From an uncultured Bacilli bacterium (GTDB lineage Bacteria > Bacillota_I > Bacilli_A > RF39 > UBA660): a DNA stretch of 24,234 nt. Position 1 is the first letter of the stretch. The number at the start of each line of letters is the position of its first letter. Of this stretch, positions 8,554-14,977 are shown in pieces. Position numbers and translations under genes: made by a program. Location of the stretch: assembly GCA_947630435.1 (NCBI GenBank), contig CANRHO010000005.1, positions 1 through 24,234 of the forward strand, written 5' to 3'. The notes beneath the pieces were generated by a model, which did no database searches, had not been told where the DNA came from, and was given only the letters and a program-made list of their open reading frames with translations.

Positions 8554-9248
8554 TTAAGATCACCTACGGATGTTGGTTTTTTATTTATTTTTATATCATT
8601 TACACTTTTGTTTTTAAATGAAATAACCCTGTTTGCAATTGGTATGATATTATTATTGCGTGTTACTATAATAACCGTTGATTGTTCTTTTTTAGTCATA
8701 CTCTGTAATAATTTTAAAACTTTTTTTGTTTTTTTATCTTCAAGCGCTAAAATAGGTTCATCACATAAGAGTAGCTTAGGTTTTTTAACTAGTGCACGAG
8801 CTATTGCAACTAGTTGTTGTTCTTCTTTAGATAATTCAAAAGGAAAGTTTTCCATTATTTTTGTCAAACCAAGTTTTTTTATTATGTCTAATACGTTCAT
8901 GGAATCCTTATTATCTTTAACTCCTAGCTCTATGTTTTCTTTTACGGTTAGATTTTGAATTAGATTATAATCTTGAAAGATAAATCCTATGTTATCACGT
9001 CTATAAATGGTTGATTTTCTTTCTTTTAGTTTAGTTATGTTTATATTATCTACTAAAACAGTCCCAAGTGTTGCTTTATCTATTGTTGCTAGGATGTTTA
9101 AACAAGTGGTTTTACCAGTGCCTGAGGGCCCTGTTATGATTACTAATTCTCCTTTTTCAATTTCAAAATTAATTTTTTTTAACGCTCTTTTTTTAACTTC
9201 TTTATTAATATAATCTTTAGATACGTTTTTAAATTCAATATATGCCAA
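8547..9248 (-). CDS. ABC transporter ATP-binding protein with degenerate motifs
   Basis: This is the partner ATPase of the FtsX-type permease, cytoplasmic and about 233 residues. Walker A is intact (GPSGTGKT, residues 40-47), the Q-loop is GFIFQDYN, and Walker B ends LLLCDEP with Asp163 and Glu164. Three other motifs deviate: the signature LSGGQ is LSKEEQ (139-144), the D-loop reads LALE instead of S/GALD, and the switch histidine is Arg197 (VTRNNN where VTHN is usual). I chose TTG at 9248 because AAAGGAGG lies just upstream. An upstream in-frame start at 9302 is excluded: it would fall on the promoter and translate the Shine-Dalgarno sequence as RKGGF. The gene is first in a two-gene operon. 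ATP binding is likely kept; hydrolysis may be altered. Confidence 0.9.
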   Translation of the reverse strand: MAYIEFKNVSKDYINKEVKKRALKKINFEIEKGELVIITGPSGTGKTTCLNILATIDKATLGTVLVDNINITKLKERKSTIYRRDNIGFIFQDYNLIQNLTVKENIELGVKDNKDSMNVLDIIKKLGLTKIMENFPFELSKEEQQLVAIARALVKKPKLLLCDEPILALEDKKTKKVLKLLQSMTKKEQSTVIIVTRNNNIIPIANRVISFKNKSVNDIKINKKPTSVGDLKW

Positions 9249-9273
9249 GCTAAAACCTCCTTTTCTAGTAATT

Positions 9274-9302
9274 ATATTACATTTCGGCTTATTAAATGTC
9301 AA
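9274..9302 (-). promoter_or_regulatory. Promoter of the ABC transporter operon
   Basis: On the minus strand a consensus TTGACA (9302-9297) and TAATAT (9279-9274) are separated by 17 nt. AAAGGAGG and the TTG start of the ATPase gene follow about 20 nt downstream. An overlapping TATAAT would be spaced by 20 nt and is less likely. Confidence 0.7.
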
Positions 9303-9339
9303 CTTGGTTTTAATAATTATTTCATTTTTTTAAAGCAAG

Positions 9340-9348
9340 TGTTATAAT
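9340..9348 (+). promoter_or_regulatory. Extended -10 promoter of the HerA-like gene
   Basis: TGT-TATAAT (9340-9348) is a TGn extended -10 element, 44 nt before the GTG start. The -35 at 17-nt spacing is weak (TTTCAT, 9320-9325), as is common with extended -10 promoters. It is divergent from the ABC operon promoter. Confidence 0.5.
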
Positions 9349-9392
9349 AAACTTATAAAATAAAAAAAGAATAAAAAGGAAGGGGTATTCAC

Positions 9393-11348
9393 GTGAACGA
9401 AATGGATGAAAACAAAATAAATGAAGTGGATGATTTAGAAGAAATAAAAGATGATGAAATAGATCAGTTGATTCAAAATGAAGAAGATGAAAGTACGTTA
9501 AACTCTTCTGATGATGAGCGATTAGCAAGTGATAAAACAAATGATGAAGAAGAACAAAAACAAGCTGAAGAAGAACGAATCGAAGTTCTTCCTAATGAAA
9601 TAGGAAGGGTAATTGATGTTGGATTAGATAATGTAACCATAAAAATAACTTCTTCTTTAGCTTTTGAACGTAATTTAATTGATCATCACATGATTTTTGA
9701 CACTGGTAATTCTAAAATAGTTGGTACTTTAGTTAGCTTAAATAGTGAATCCGGTAGTATCAAGTTAATTGGTGAAATAGCAGGGGTTCGTTTTGTTCCT
9801 GGCGTTTTAAACAAACCATCAATAGGAAACGTTTGCTTTGTTGCTACCGATGAAGAGACGAAATTAATTGTTGTAGATGGGCAAAACAACGTTTTAAAAA
9901 AGGTTTTAATAGGTACTATGCCTTTGTATAATAATACTCCTGCTTACGTTCCGACAAATACTTTTTTCAGCAATCACTTTGCTATATTTGGTAATACTGG
10001 TTCTGGAAAATCTTGCGGTGTTGCACGACTTTTCCAAAATATATTCTTTAATCAAGGCCAAACTCCAAGAAACGCTTGTGTGTTTATATTTGATGCTTAC
10101 GGAGAATACGAAAGCGCGTTATCGGTTCCAAATAGCCAAATATTTTTTAAAAGATATTCTTCAAATGTAAAAGATGAAAAACAAAACTTAATAAAATTAC
10201 CATTGTGGCTTTTAGACATCGATGATTTTGCACTGCTTTTAGAAGCTGATGATCCAACTCAATTACCTATAATAGAAAAAGCTTTAAGGTTAGTTACCGT
10301 CTTTTCAGGTAATGAAGAAGATACAAGAGTATATAAAAACGATATAATTGCAAAAGCTATTCAAGAAGTTTTATATAGTGGTGGTTCCGCATCACAGATA
10401 CATGACCAAATATTTGCAATATTAACATCATTTAATACAAAGGATTTAAATCTTGAAACCCCTATTGTTCAGCCTGGCTATGTTAGAAGTTTAAGACAGT
10501 GTATGATAATAGATAAAGAAGGTAAGATAGCAGAAATGCAGTTAGTTACCGAGTTTATAAAGAAATTCATTAATCCTAATTTAAAATTGGAACTTCCTGA
10601 TGGGACTATTCCGTTTACTTTAGAAAACTTAAGAGAAGCATTTGATTTTGCTTTGATTTCAGAAGGTATTTTGAAAAGTGATAAAATGTATGATAAAGCA
10701 AACGTACTTAAAGTAAGACTTGATTCGTTAATAAAAGGAGAATACGCTGAATACTTTAAGATGGATAAGTACGTAGATAAAAATACGTTTATTAAAGAGT
10801 TAATTACCGCGTCAAACGGTGGTAGGGCACAAATAATAAATATTAACATAAGTTATTTAGATGATAGACTTGCAAAAACAATATGCAAAATATATGCAAA
10901 ATTATTATTTGACTTTACATCAAAATTACAACAAAGAGGATCGTTTCCGGTTCATTTGATCTTAGAAGAGGCCCATAGATACGTACAACAAGATTCTGAC
11001 ACAAAAATATTAGGATATAACATATTTGATAGGATAGCTAAAGAAGGAAGAAAATATGGCGTTATATTAGGACTTGTTTCACAAAGACCATCGGAGATGA
11101 GTGAAACAGTATTATCTCAGTGTTCTAATTTCTTAATATTTAAAATGCAGCATCCAAGAGACGTTTCATTTATAAGACAAATGGTACCTTTTATAACCGA
11201 TGAAATAGTAGAAAAAATGAAAGGATTACAACCCGGTACTTGCGTTGTGTTTGGATCAGCATTTAAACTTCCTACCATTGTTAAAATGGAAATGCCGTAT
11301 CCACAACCTTTATCTCAAAACGTTGATGTATCAAGATTATGGTATTAA
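9393..11348 (+). CDS. HerA-like (DUF87) DNA-translocase ATPase
   Basis: This is a 651-residue hexameric-type ATPase of the HerA/FtsK superfamily. Residues 1-70 are extremely acidic and low in complexity. A small beta-barrel-like HerA N-terminal domain follows (IGRVIDVGLDNVTIKI, about 70-180). The core has Walker A GNTGSGKS (200-207), Walker B LILEEAH (about 523-528), and the DUF87 segment GLVSQRPSEMSETVLSQCSNFLIF. The GTG start at 9393 is preceded by AGGAAGGGG at 7-nt spacing; an in-frame ATG at 9402 is too far from it. The gene is monocistronic, with its own promoter and terminator. HerA proteins pump DNA and often work with a NurA-type or other nuclease; no NurA is visible here. A role in DNA repair or phage defence is inference. 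Confidence 0.85.
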   Translation: MNEMDENKINEVDDLEEIKDDEIDQLIQNEEDESTLNSSDDERLASDKTNDEEEQKQAEEERIEVLPNEIGRVIDVGLDNVTIKITSSLAFERNLIDHHMIFDTGNSKIVGTLVSLNSESGSIKLIGEIAGVRFVPGVLNKPSIGNVCFVATDEETKLIVVDGQNNVLKKVLIGTMPLYNNTPAYVPTNTFFSNHFAIFGNTGSGKSCGVARLFQNIFFNQGQTPRNACVFIFDAYGEYESALSVPNSQIFFKRYSSNVKDEKQNLIKLPLWLLDIDDFALLLEADDPTQLPIIEKALRLVTVFSGNEEDTRVYKNDIIAKAIQEVLYSGGSASQIHDQIFAILTSFNTKDLNLETPIVQPGYVRSLRQCMIIDKEGKIAEMQLVTEFIKKFINPNLKLELPDGTIPFTLENLREAFDFALISEGILKSDKMYDKANVLKVRLDSLIKGEYAEYFKMDKYVDKNTFIKELITASNGGRAQIININISYLDDRLAKTICKIYAKLLFDFTSKLQQRGSFPVHLILEEAHRYVQQDSDTKILGYNIFDRIAKEGRKYGVILGLVSQRPSEMSETVLSQCSNFLIFKMQHPRDVSFIRQMVPFITDEIVEKMKGLQPGTCVVFGSAFKLPTIVKMEMPYPQPLSQNVDVSRLWY

Positions 11349-11375
11349 AGAAGCCTATAAAATGGTTTCTTTTTT
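11347..11375. terminator. Terminator of the HerA-like gene, two-way
   Basis: AAAGAAGCC (11347-11355) pairs with GGTTTCTTT (11364-11372) with one G-U pair and an 8-nt loop, followed by further T residues. It overlaps the herA-like stop and touches the stop of the convergent DUF1016 pseudogene. The first 26 nt of this feature recur, inverted and with one mismatch, at 23,366-23,391. Confidence 0.8.
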
Positions 11376-11987
11376 ATGTGAGTTCATATTCTCTTCCAAA
11401 TATATTTTTATTACTTACGTACTCCATAATAAACTTATTATTCTTTTTGCAAATAATAATACCTACTGTTGGTATTTCGTGATCTGTCTTGATGTTCTTA
11501 TCAACATAGTTCATATAAGTTTCTATTTGTCCAATATATTCTTTTTTTAATTCTGTAGTTTTAAGTTCTACCACTACGTAACACTTAAAAATGATGTTAT
11601 ATAGTAACAAGTCTATGTAGTTATAACGATTTCCGATTCTTATAGTAAACTCATTATCTATAAAACAAAAACCATTACCTAGTTCTTTTAAAAATGATGG
11701 AATATCTTCTAATATTAAGTTTTGTAGCATCTTTTCAGATATATCTTCTTTATTATATTTATTTTTAATAAAGATCGGATTCTTTATAAAATCTTGTACT
11801 TTAGTTTTTTCTTTATTAATAAGTTTAAGTTTAGTTTTATCATCTAATCTTTCATACTCATTGTTTTTTATTCTTTCGCGAAGCATTCTTTTACTTAAGT
11901 TTTGTTCTTCACATATACGAATATAATAGTTAATCTTATCTATATCTTTTAATGGCAATAACTCGCAGAAATGTGACCATGTCAATT

Positions 11988-12006
11988 GTGTCGCCAGTGG
12001 TGACAC
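11988..12006 (-). repeat. Inverted repeat inside the second DUF1016 copy
   Basis: GTGTCGCC-AGT-GGTGACAC (plus strand) has 8-nt arms with one mismatch and a 3-nt loop. It encodes the residues just before QLTWSH, the same point as the 2993-3009 hairpin in the intact copy, but with different bases. Confidence 0.65.
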
Positions 12007-12099
12007 TTTTTCATTTTTAAAGGTTAAGTAAAATTGCTTCATTCTAAATAAAGTTCTTTTGTTATATTTTTTGCCAACTTCTAAAGTTAATTTTTCAGA

Positions 12100-12125
12100 A
12101 TACTTATTAATTATACTTTTTAATT
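12100..12125. repeat. 13-nt tandem duplication causing the frameshift
   Basis: ATACTTATTAATT (12,100-12,112) is followed directly by ATACTTTTTAATT (12,113-12,125), identical except at one base. Removing one unit restores the DUF1016 frame and the expected KKYSEKL protein sequence. Confidence 0.85.
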
Positions 12126-12447
12126 ATACTTTCTCCGTAATGTTTACCAGCTTCGCTTAAAAGTTTACCAACACTATAATATGTTTTTAGATCATTTCTA
12201 TTTTTAGAATAATCTTTTATTATTTTATATGTTTCATTATTTATTAGTTCAGTTTTTATCTTATTGTAATAGTTCATATACTTTTTCCTTTCGGGTTAGC
12301 TATTATATAGAATGTGTTTAAGAATAATGTCGAACATTTTAATTTGCAAAAAAATAATATAAAAATATGCAAAAAGTAACATAAAAATTATTTTTTCTTT
12401 TTCTTTTACAAAAACTTACATTTTTTTCCACAAATCACGCAAAAATA

Positions 12448-12477
12448 TTGACTGGGGAGGGGGGTTAATGATATTAT
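12448..12477 (+). promoter_or_regulatory. T7SS operon promoter with G-rich spacer
   Basis: TTGACT (12,448-12,453) and TATTAT (12,472-12,477) are separated by 18 nt. The spacer starts with GGGGAGGGGGG, a striking G tract in AT-rich DNA. Transcription would start near 12,484, giving a leader of about 65 nt. A change in G-tract length would alter box spacing. Confidence 0.6.
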
Positions 12478-12493
12478 AAACATAGTAAAAGAT

Positions 12494-12510
12494 AAGATAG
12501 AGGCTATCTT
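12494..12510 (+). other. Leader hairpin of the T7SS operon
   Basis: AAGATAG-AGG-CTATCTT is a perfect 7-bp stem with an AGG loop, in the predicted 5' leader. It is followed by TTG rather than a T tract, so it is more likely an mRNA-stability or regulatory structure than a terminator. Confidence 0.4.
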
Positions 12511-12550
12511 TTGCTTTATCCATAAACCTTATGTTAGGGAGGCGTATACA

Positions 12551-12799
12551 TTGAACAAATTACTTATTTCGGTTGAGGTCCCTTCAATTGAACAAAGCTT
12601 TGATTTGTTTATTCCTATTAACAAAAAAATGGGTACTATAAAGCAGTATATTATAAAAAGTATTCAAGAATTATCAGGCGGAATATTAAACGATAAAAAT
12701 TATTTATTTTTTGATATTGATACCGGAGTTAAATATGGAAATAACGTATACGTAAAGGATAGCGGAATAAAAAACGGGGCAAGAATAATCATGGTTTAA
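12551..12799 (+). CDS. yukD: YukD/EsaB-family ubiquitin-like T7SS protein
   Basis: An 82-residue ubiquitin-like protein (also called EsaB in staphylococci), a cytosolic component of type VIIb secretion. The beta-grasp pattern is visible: LLISVEVP, a second strand SFDLFIP, the helix TIKQYIIKSIQELSG, then FFDIDTGVKYGNNVYVKDSGIKNGARIIMV, ending on the final strand as YukD proteins do. There is no C-terminal Gly-Gly, so conjugation is not expected. The start is TTG at 12,551, supported by AGGGAGG at 8-nt spacing. It is the first gene of the operon, 14 nt before the first WXG100 gene. Homologues are thought to regulate or assemble the secretion machine; their exact role is unsettled. Confidence 0.85.
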   Translation: MNKLLISVEVPSIEQSFDLFIPINKKMGTIKQYIIKSIQELSGGILNDKNYLFFDIDTGVKYGNNVYVKDSGIKNGARIIMV

Positions 12800-12813
12800 T
12801 AGGAGGTGAAAAA

Positions 12814-13095
12814 ATGAGTTCTTTAAATATTGATTATGGAGAAACAAAAAGAGTAGGTACAGCTATAAGTGCAGATGCAGATGATTTTAAAACTTTATTA
12901 GGTGAAATAAATAAGCTAAATGAAGATTTAAAAAGTGACTGGGAAGGTGCTGATGCTACTTCCTATACTGGAAAAATAGCAGAGCAAGCTCAGATTATGA
13001 ATGAACTTCAAAAAACTATAGACGAAGCTGGAAGATTATTAGTATCTGCTGCAAATGCATATGAAGAAACAATGAGACAAAATACTTTAAATTAA
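12814..13095 (+). CDS. WXG100-family protein 1
   Basis: A 93-residue helical-hairpin protein of the ESAT-6/WXG100 family. The turn motif is Trp43-Glu-Gly45 (DWEGADA), flanked by amphipathic helices. Such proteins are secreted as dimers by T7SSb or serve as partners of effectors. The C-terminus reads YEETMRQN, so the YxxxD/E export signal is not matched exactly (Met at the acidic position). This suggests it may pair with WXG protein 2, which has the signal. It has a strong GGAGG site and lies 12 nt from the next gene. The four WXG proteins of this operon differ clearly from each other, so they are not recent copies. Confidence 0.85.
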   Translation: MSSLNIDYGETKRVGTAISADADDFKTLLGEINKLNEDLKSDWEGADATSYTGKIAEQAQIMNELQKTIDEAGRLLVSAANAYEETMRQNTLN

Positions 13096-13107
13096 GGAGG
13101 AACGATT

Positions 13108-13404
13108 ATGGCATTTTCAAAATTATCTTATGCTGAAATAATTAGTATTGCAAATCAGTTACAAACAAAAGCAACTATTATGAATGAACTTTTAAATACT
13201 AAAATCAAGCAAAAAATGAATAAAATTGGTACTGATGGAGTATGGTCAGGCGAGGCTGCAATGGAAGTTAAAGGTGAATTCGATGCATTATCTGCAAGAT
13301 TTGATGAATTTGTAAAAGCTGTTACATCTTGTTCAGATTACTTAAAGAAGATGGTAGAAAATTATCAATCTGTTGATAAAGCAGTAAATAATGCAATAAA
13401 ATAA
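13108..13404 (+). CDS. WXG100-family protein 2, with YxxxD signal
   Basis: A 98-residue WXG100 protein with Trp46-Ser-Gly48 (VWSGEA) at the helical turn and a C-terminal YQSVD (Tyr86-Asp90), which fits the YxxxD/E T7SS export signal. It is therefore the better secreted partner for WXG protein 1, just upstream; the two probably form a heterodimer recognised by EssC. AGGAGG precedes the ATG. Two hairpins follow the stop codon, separating this first pair from the rest of the operon. Function as secreted subunit or chaperone is inferred from the family. Confidence 0.85.
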   Translation: MAFSKLSYAEIISIANQLQTKATIMNELLNTKIKQKMNKIGTDGVWSGEAAMEVKGEFDALSARFDEFVKAVTSCSDYLKKMVENYQSVDKAVNNAIK

Positions 13405-13458
13405 GGGCTTAACAAAAGCTCTTTGACAAAAAAATGTTATTTTATAGCATTTTTTTGT
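13403..13458 (+). other. Tandem hairpins between WXG genes 2 and 3
   Basis: Hairpin 1 is AAGGGCTT (13,403-13,410) with AAGCTCTT (13,416-13,423), 8 bp including one G-U pair, starting within the WXG2 stop. Hairpin 2 is ACAAAAAAATG (13,426-13,436) with CATTTTTTTGT (13,448-13,458), a perfect 11-bp stem. They fill the longest gap in the operon and may act as a partial terminator or mRNA-processing/stability element. Neither ends in a classic free T tract. Confidence 0.5.
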
Positions 13459-13472
13459 GAGGGAGATATGTT

Positions 13473-13763
13473 ATGAAAATAATTGCTACAGGTGATATAA
13501 GTAATGATGCCACAAAAATAAAAGAATGTGTTGATAATTTAAATAAAGACATAAACGAACTAAAAAATTATATAGATGCTATTCCCCAAATTTGGGTAGG
13601 AGATGATGCTACTAGGATTATAAAAAAATATAATGATGAGTTTTTTCCAGAACTAAAAAAATATAAACAAGTTTTAGATGATTATTATGTTTTTTTAACT
13701 AAAGTATATGAAATTTTTAGAACGTTAGATGAAAACTACAATAAATCAATAAGTATAGACTAG
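13473..13763 (+). CDS. WXG100-like protein 3
   Basis: A 96-residue helical-hairpin protein with Trp41-Val-Gly43 (IWVGDDA) between two helices, the WXG layout. The second helix is long and aromatic (KQVLDDYYVFLTKVYEIFRTLDENY). No YxxxD/E motif is seen at the C-terminus (ends YNKSISID). By size, position and lack of signal it mirrors WXG protein 1 and may pair with WXG protein 4, which has a signal and starts 12 nt downstream. GAGGGAG precedes the ATG at 13,473. Family membership is clear in pattern but the sequence is divergent, so assignment rests on motif, length and context. Confidence 0.75.
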   Translation: MKIIATGDISNDATKIKECVDNLNKDINELKNYIDAIPQIWVGDDATRIIKKYNDEFFPELKKYKQVLDDYYVFLTKVYEIFRTLDENYNKSISID

Positions 13764-13775
13764 GTGGTGTTTTAA

Positions 13776-14090
13776 ATGGCAAATCAAATAATTGGCATAG
13801 GAAGTTATGAAGTATTAAAAGGAATGTATGATGAAATCACTAAATTAACAAATGATATGGTAGATCAAGTGAAAAATGCTAAGAGTATAGTAAATAAAAT
13901 TAATAATGCTGACCACTGGAAAGGAAAAGGATACGATAACTATAATAAAAAGTTTAATGCCTTAGCTTCTAACTTTGGAGCATTGTGTAATGAAATGTAT
14001 AAACTTAATAATAATATTAATTCTTCTATAGAAAGATATAAAGTAGCTGATGCACAGGCAGCAATCAATCAAAGAAATATGCAAAAATAA
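13776..14090 (+). CDS. WXG100-like protein 4, with YxxxD signal
   Basis: A 104-residue helical-hairpin protein with Trp48-Lys-Gly50 (HWKGKGYDNY) and a C-terminal YKVAD (Tyr88-Asp92) matching the YxxxD/E export signal. It ends in a polar tail (QAAINQRNMQK). It likely forms a heterodimer with WXG protein 3, or escorts the toxin encoded downstream. The start ATG follows a GGTGGTG site. The next gene begins 10 nt after its stop, with the ribosome binding site AAAGGAG overlapping this stop, so the two are closely coupled. Confidence 0.78.
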   Translation: MANQIIGIGSYEVLKGMYDEITKLTNDMVDQVKNAKSIVNKINNADHWKGKGYDNYNKKFNALASNFGALCNEMYKLNNNINSSIERYKVADAQAAINQRNMQK

Positions 14091-14100
14091 AGGAGAAATT

Positions 14101-14616
14101 ATGGCATATGAAAATATAAACGTGAATAGTTTAAGAAGAGCAATAAATCAAGTTGATAACATAAATAGCAATAATTATGATAATGTCGTTAATAAATTAA
14201 ATAGTTCAGAATGGTCTGGTGGAATAATCAACAGAATAAAAACCGCAATTAATAAAAATATATCTGAAATAAAAGAAATTCAGAAAAAATTAAGAAATTA
14301 TCAAACGGCATGTGATTATATAGAGGAATATCAGGACTTAGATGATGACATAAGACGTTATAATAATTCATTAGATTCATATAAAAGTGATCGTGATAGA
14401 TATAATAGTAAATTAAATTCGTATAAAAAGACGATGAGAAATTATTCATCCAAAGAACCGGAAATAAGTAGAAATTATACGCAGAATAAAATTGATAATT
14501 ATAGTTGGAAATTGTCTAACGTTAATTCTAAAATATCAGATATGAATTCTAAACTATCAAGTGCAAAATCAAGGCAATCAGCATTAAAAACAAAAATAGA
14601 TAATTTAATTGGATAA
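14101..14616 (+). CDS. WXG-motif coiled-coil protein, possible effector-targeting factor
   Basis: A 171-residue protein with a WXG turn near the N-terminus (Trp38-Ser-Gly40 in SEWSGGI) and a long, highly charged coiled coil from about residue 50 to the end, with repeated YNSKLNSYK/SNVNSKISDMNSKLSSAKS segments. I chose ATG 14,101 because AAAGGAG lies just upstream; earlier in-frame codons overlap the previous gene. It is similar in build to the DUF5082-type and Lap proteins of LXG toxin loci, which bind the toxin N-terminus and aid its export, but I cannot assign it to a named family with confidence. No signal peptide or membrane helix. It likely partners the toxin encoded two genes later. Confidence 0.65.
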   Translation: MAYENINVNSLRRAINQVDNINSNNYDNVVNKLNSSEWSGGIINRIKTAINKNISEIKEIQKKLRNYQTACDYIEEYQDLDDDIRRYNNSLDSYKSDRDRYNSKLNSYKKTMRNYSSKEPEISRNYTQNKIDNYSWKLSNVNSKISDMNSKLSSAKSRQSALKTKIDNLIG

Positions 14617-14630
14617 GGAGGAAAAAAATA

Positions 14631-14945
14631 ATGAATAATGATTTAGGAAGATTTTTACCAATTGGTACGGTAGTACTTTTAAAGGGTGGTAAAAAAAGAC
14701 TTATGATAACAGGTTTTTGTTCTTTTGATGAGTCAAAAAAAGATAAGGCATATGACTATACTGGATGCTTATATCCAGAAGGAATAATATCAAGTAAACA
14801 GATGGCTTTATTTAATCATAATCAAATAGATAAAGTATATTATTTAGGATTAAGGGATGAAGAAGAACGCAAATTTAAGCAGAAGTTAGTTGCGGAATTA
14901 AACGATATTATTAAAAAGCAACAAAGCTCTAATAACCCTCAATAA
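14631..14945 (+). CDS. DUF4176 family protein
   Basis: A 104-residue protein with the DUF4176 hallmarks: LPIGTVVLLKGGKKRLMITGF near the N-terminus and YDYTGCLYPEGI in the middle, followed by FNHNQIDKVYYLGLRDEEE. DUF4176 genes occur repeatedly beside LXG-type toxin genes of T7SSb and are thought to help toxin maturation or export; the molecular role here is inference from that context. It is predicted to be cytosolic with a compact beta-rich core and a helical C-terminus. GGAGG precedes the ATG. It lies directly before the toxin gene. Confidence 0.82.
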   Translation: MNNDLGRFLPIGTVVLLKGGKKRLMITGFCSFDESKKDKAYDYTGCLYPEGIISSKQMALFNHNQIDKVYYLGLRDEEERKFKQKLVAELNDIIKKQQSSNNPQ

Positions 14946-14963
14946 CAAAAAAATAAACAGAAA

Positions 14964-14977
14964 GGAGGTAAAACCTC
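14964..14977 (+). promoter_or_regulatory. Toxin ribosome binding site in a hairpin
   Basis: GGAGGT is the toxin Shine-Dalgarno sequence, 8 nt before GTG. GAGGT (14,965-14,969) can pair perfectly with ACCTC (14,973-14,977) across an AAA loop, directly against the start codon, so the ribosome binding site could be masked. Confidence 0.55.

Larger units (their letters stand above)
11374..12277 (-). pseudogene. DUF1016 (YhcG-type) nuclease gene, frameshifted
   Basis: This is a second copy of the DUF1016 gene at 2734-3624, roughly four-fifths identical by eye in the C-terminal half. The intact N-terminus (MNYYNKIKTELINNE...) starts at 12,277 after AAAGGA, but runs into stops near 12,110. The frame is restored downstream (YSEKLTLEVGKKYNKRTL...) if 13 nt are removed. 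The cause is visible: two near-identical 13-nt units lie in tandem at 12,100-12,112 and 12,113-12,125. The rest of the frame, including the nuclease core YIDLLLYN...VVVELK, stays open to the stop at 11,374. An internal start at 12,042 (MKQFY) has no Shine-Dalgarno sequence, so translation of the C-terminal part is unlikely. The decay looks recent because the rest of the frame is clean. A sequencing error should be excluded. Confidence 0.85.
12278..12550. other. Intergenic region between the DUF1016 pseudogene and the T7SS operon
   Basis: No gene is supported here. The left part (12,302-12,307) holds a TATAAT on the minus strand, probably the relic -10 box of the pseudogene. The middle is A/T-rich and shows nothing I can assign. 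The right part holds the T7SS operon promoter with its G-rich spacer (12,448-12,477), a small leader hairpin (12,494-12,510) and the Shine-Dalgarno AGGGAGG (12,536-12,542). Confidence 0.7.

Noticed and set aside
9249..9302. N-terminal extension of the ABC ATPase to 9302
   Set aside because: The extension covers the promoter and translates the Shine-Dalgarno sequence; the TTG at 9248 is well placed and begins the normal family N-terminus.
11374..12042. A 222-residue DUF1016 protein starting at MKQFY
   Set aside because: No ribosome binding site precedes it and the missing N-terminal part is present upstream in another frame, so it is the 3' part of a frameshifted gene.
12454..12464. G-quadruplex in the T7SS promoter
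   Set aside because: Only two G runs separated by a single A are present; a stable intramolecular quadruplex is not supported.
14050..14100. Earlier start of the WXG coiled-coil gene inside the previous gene
   Set aside because: AAAGGAG sits directly before ATG 14,101, and the added residues would be translated from the preceding gene in another frame.
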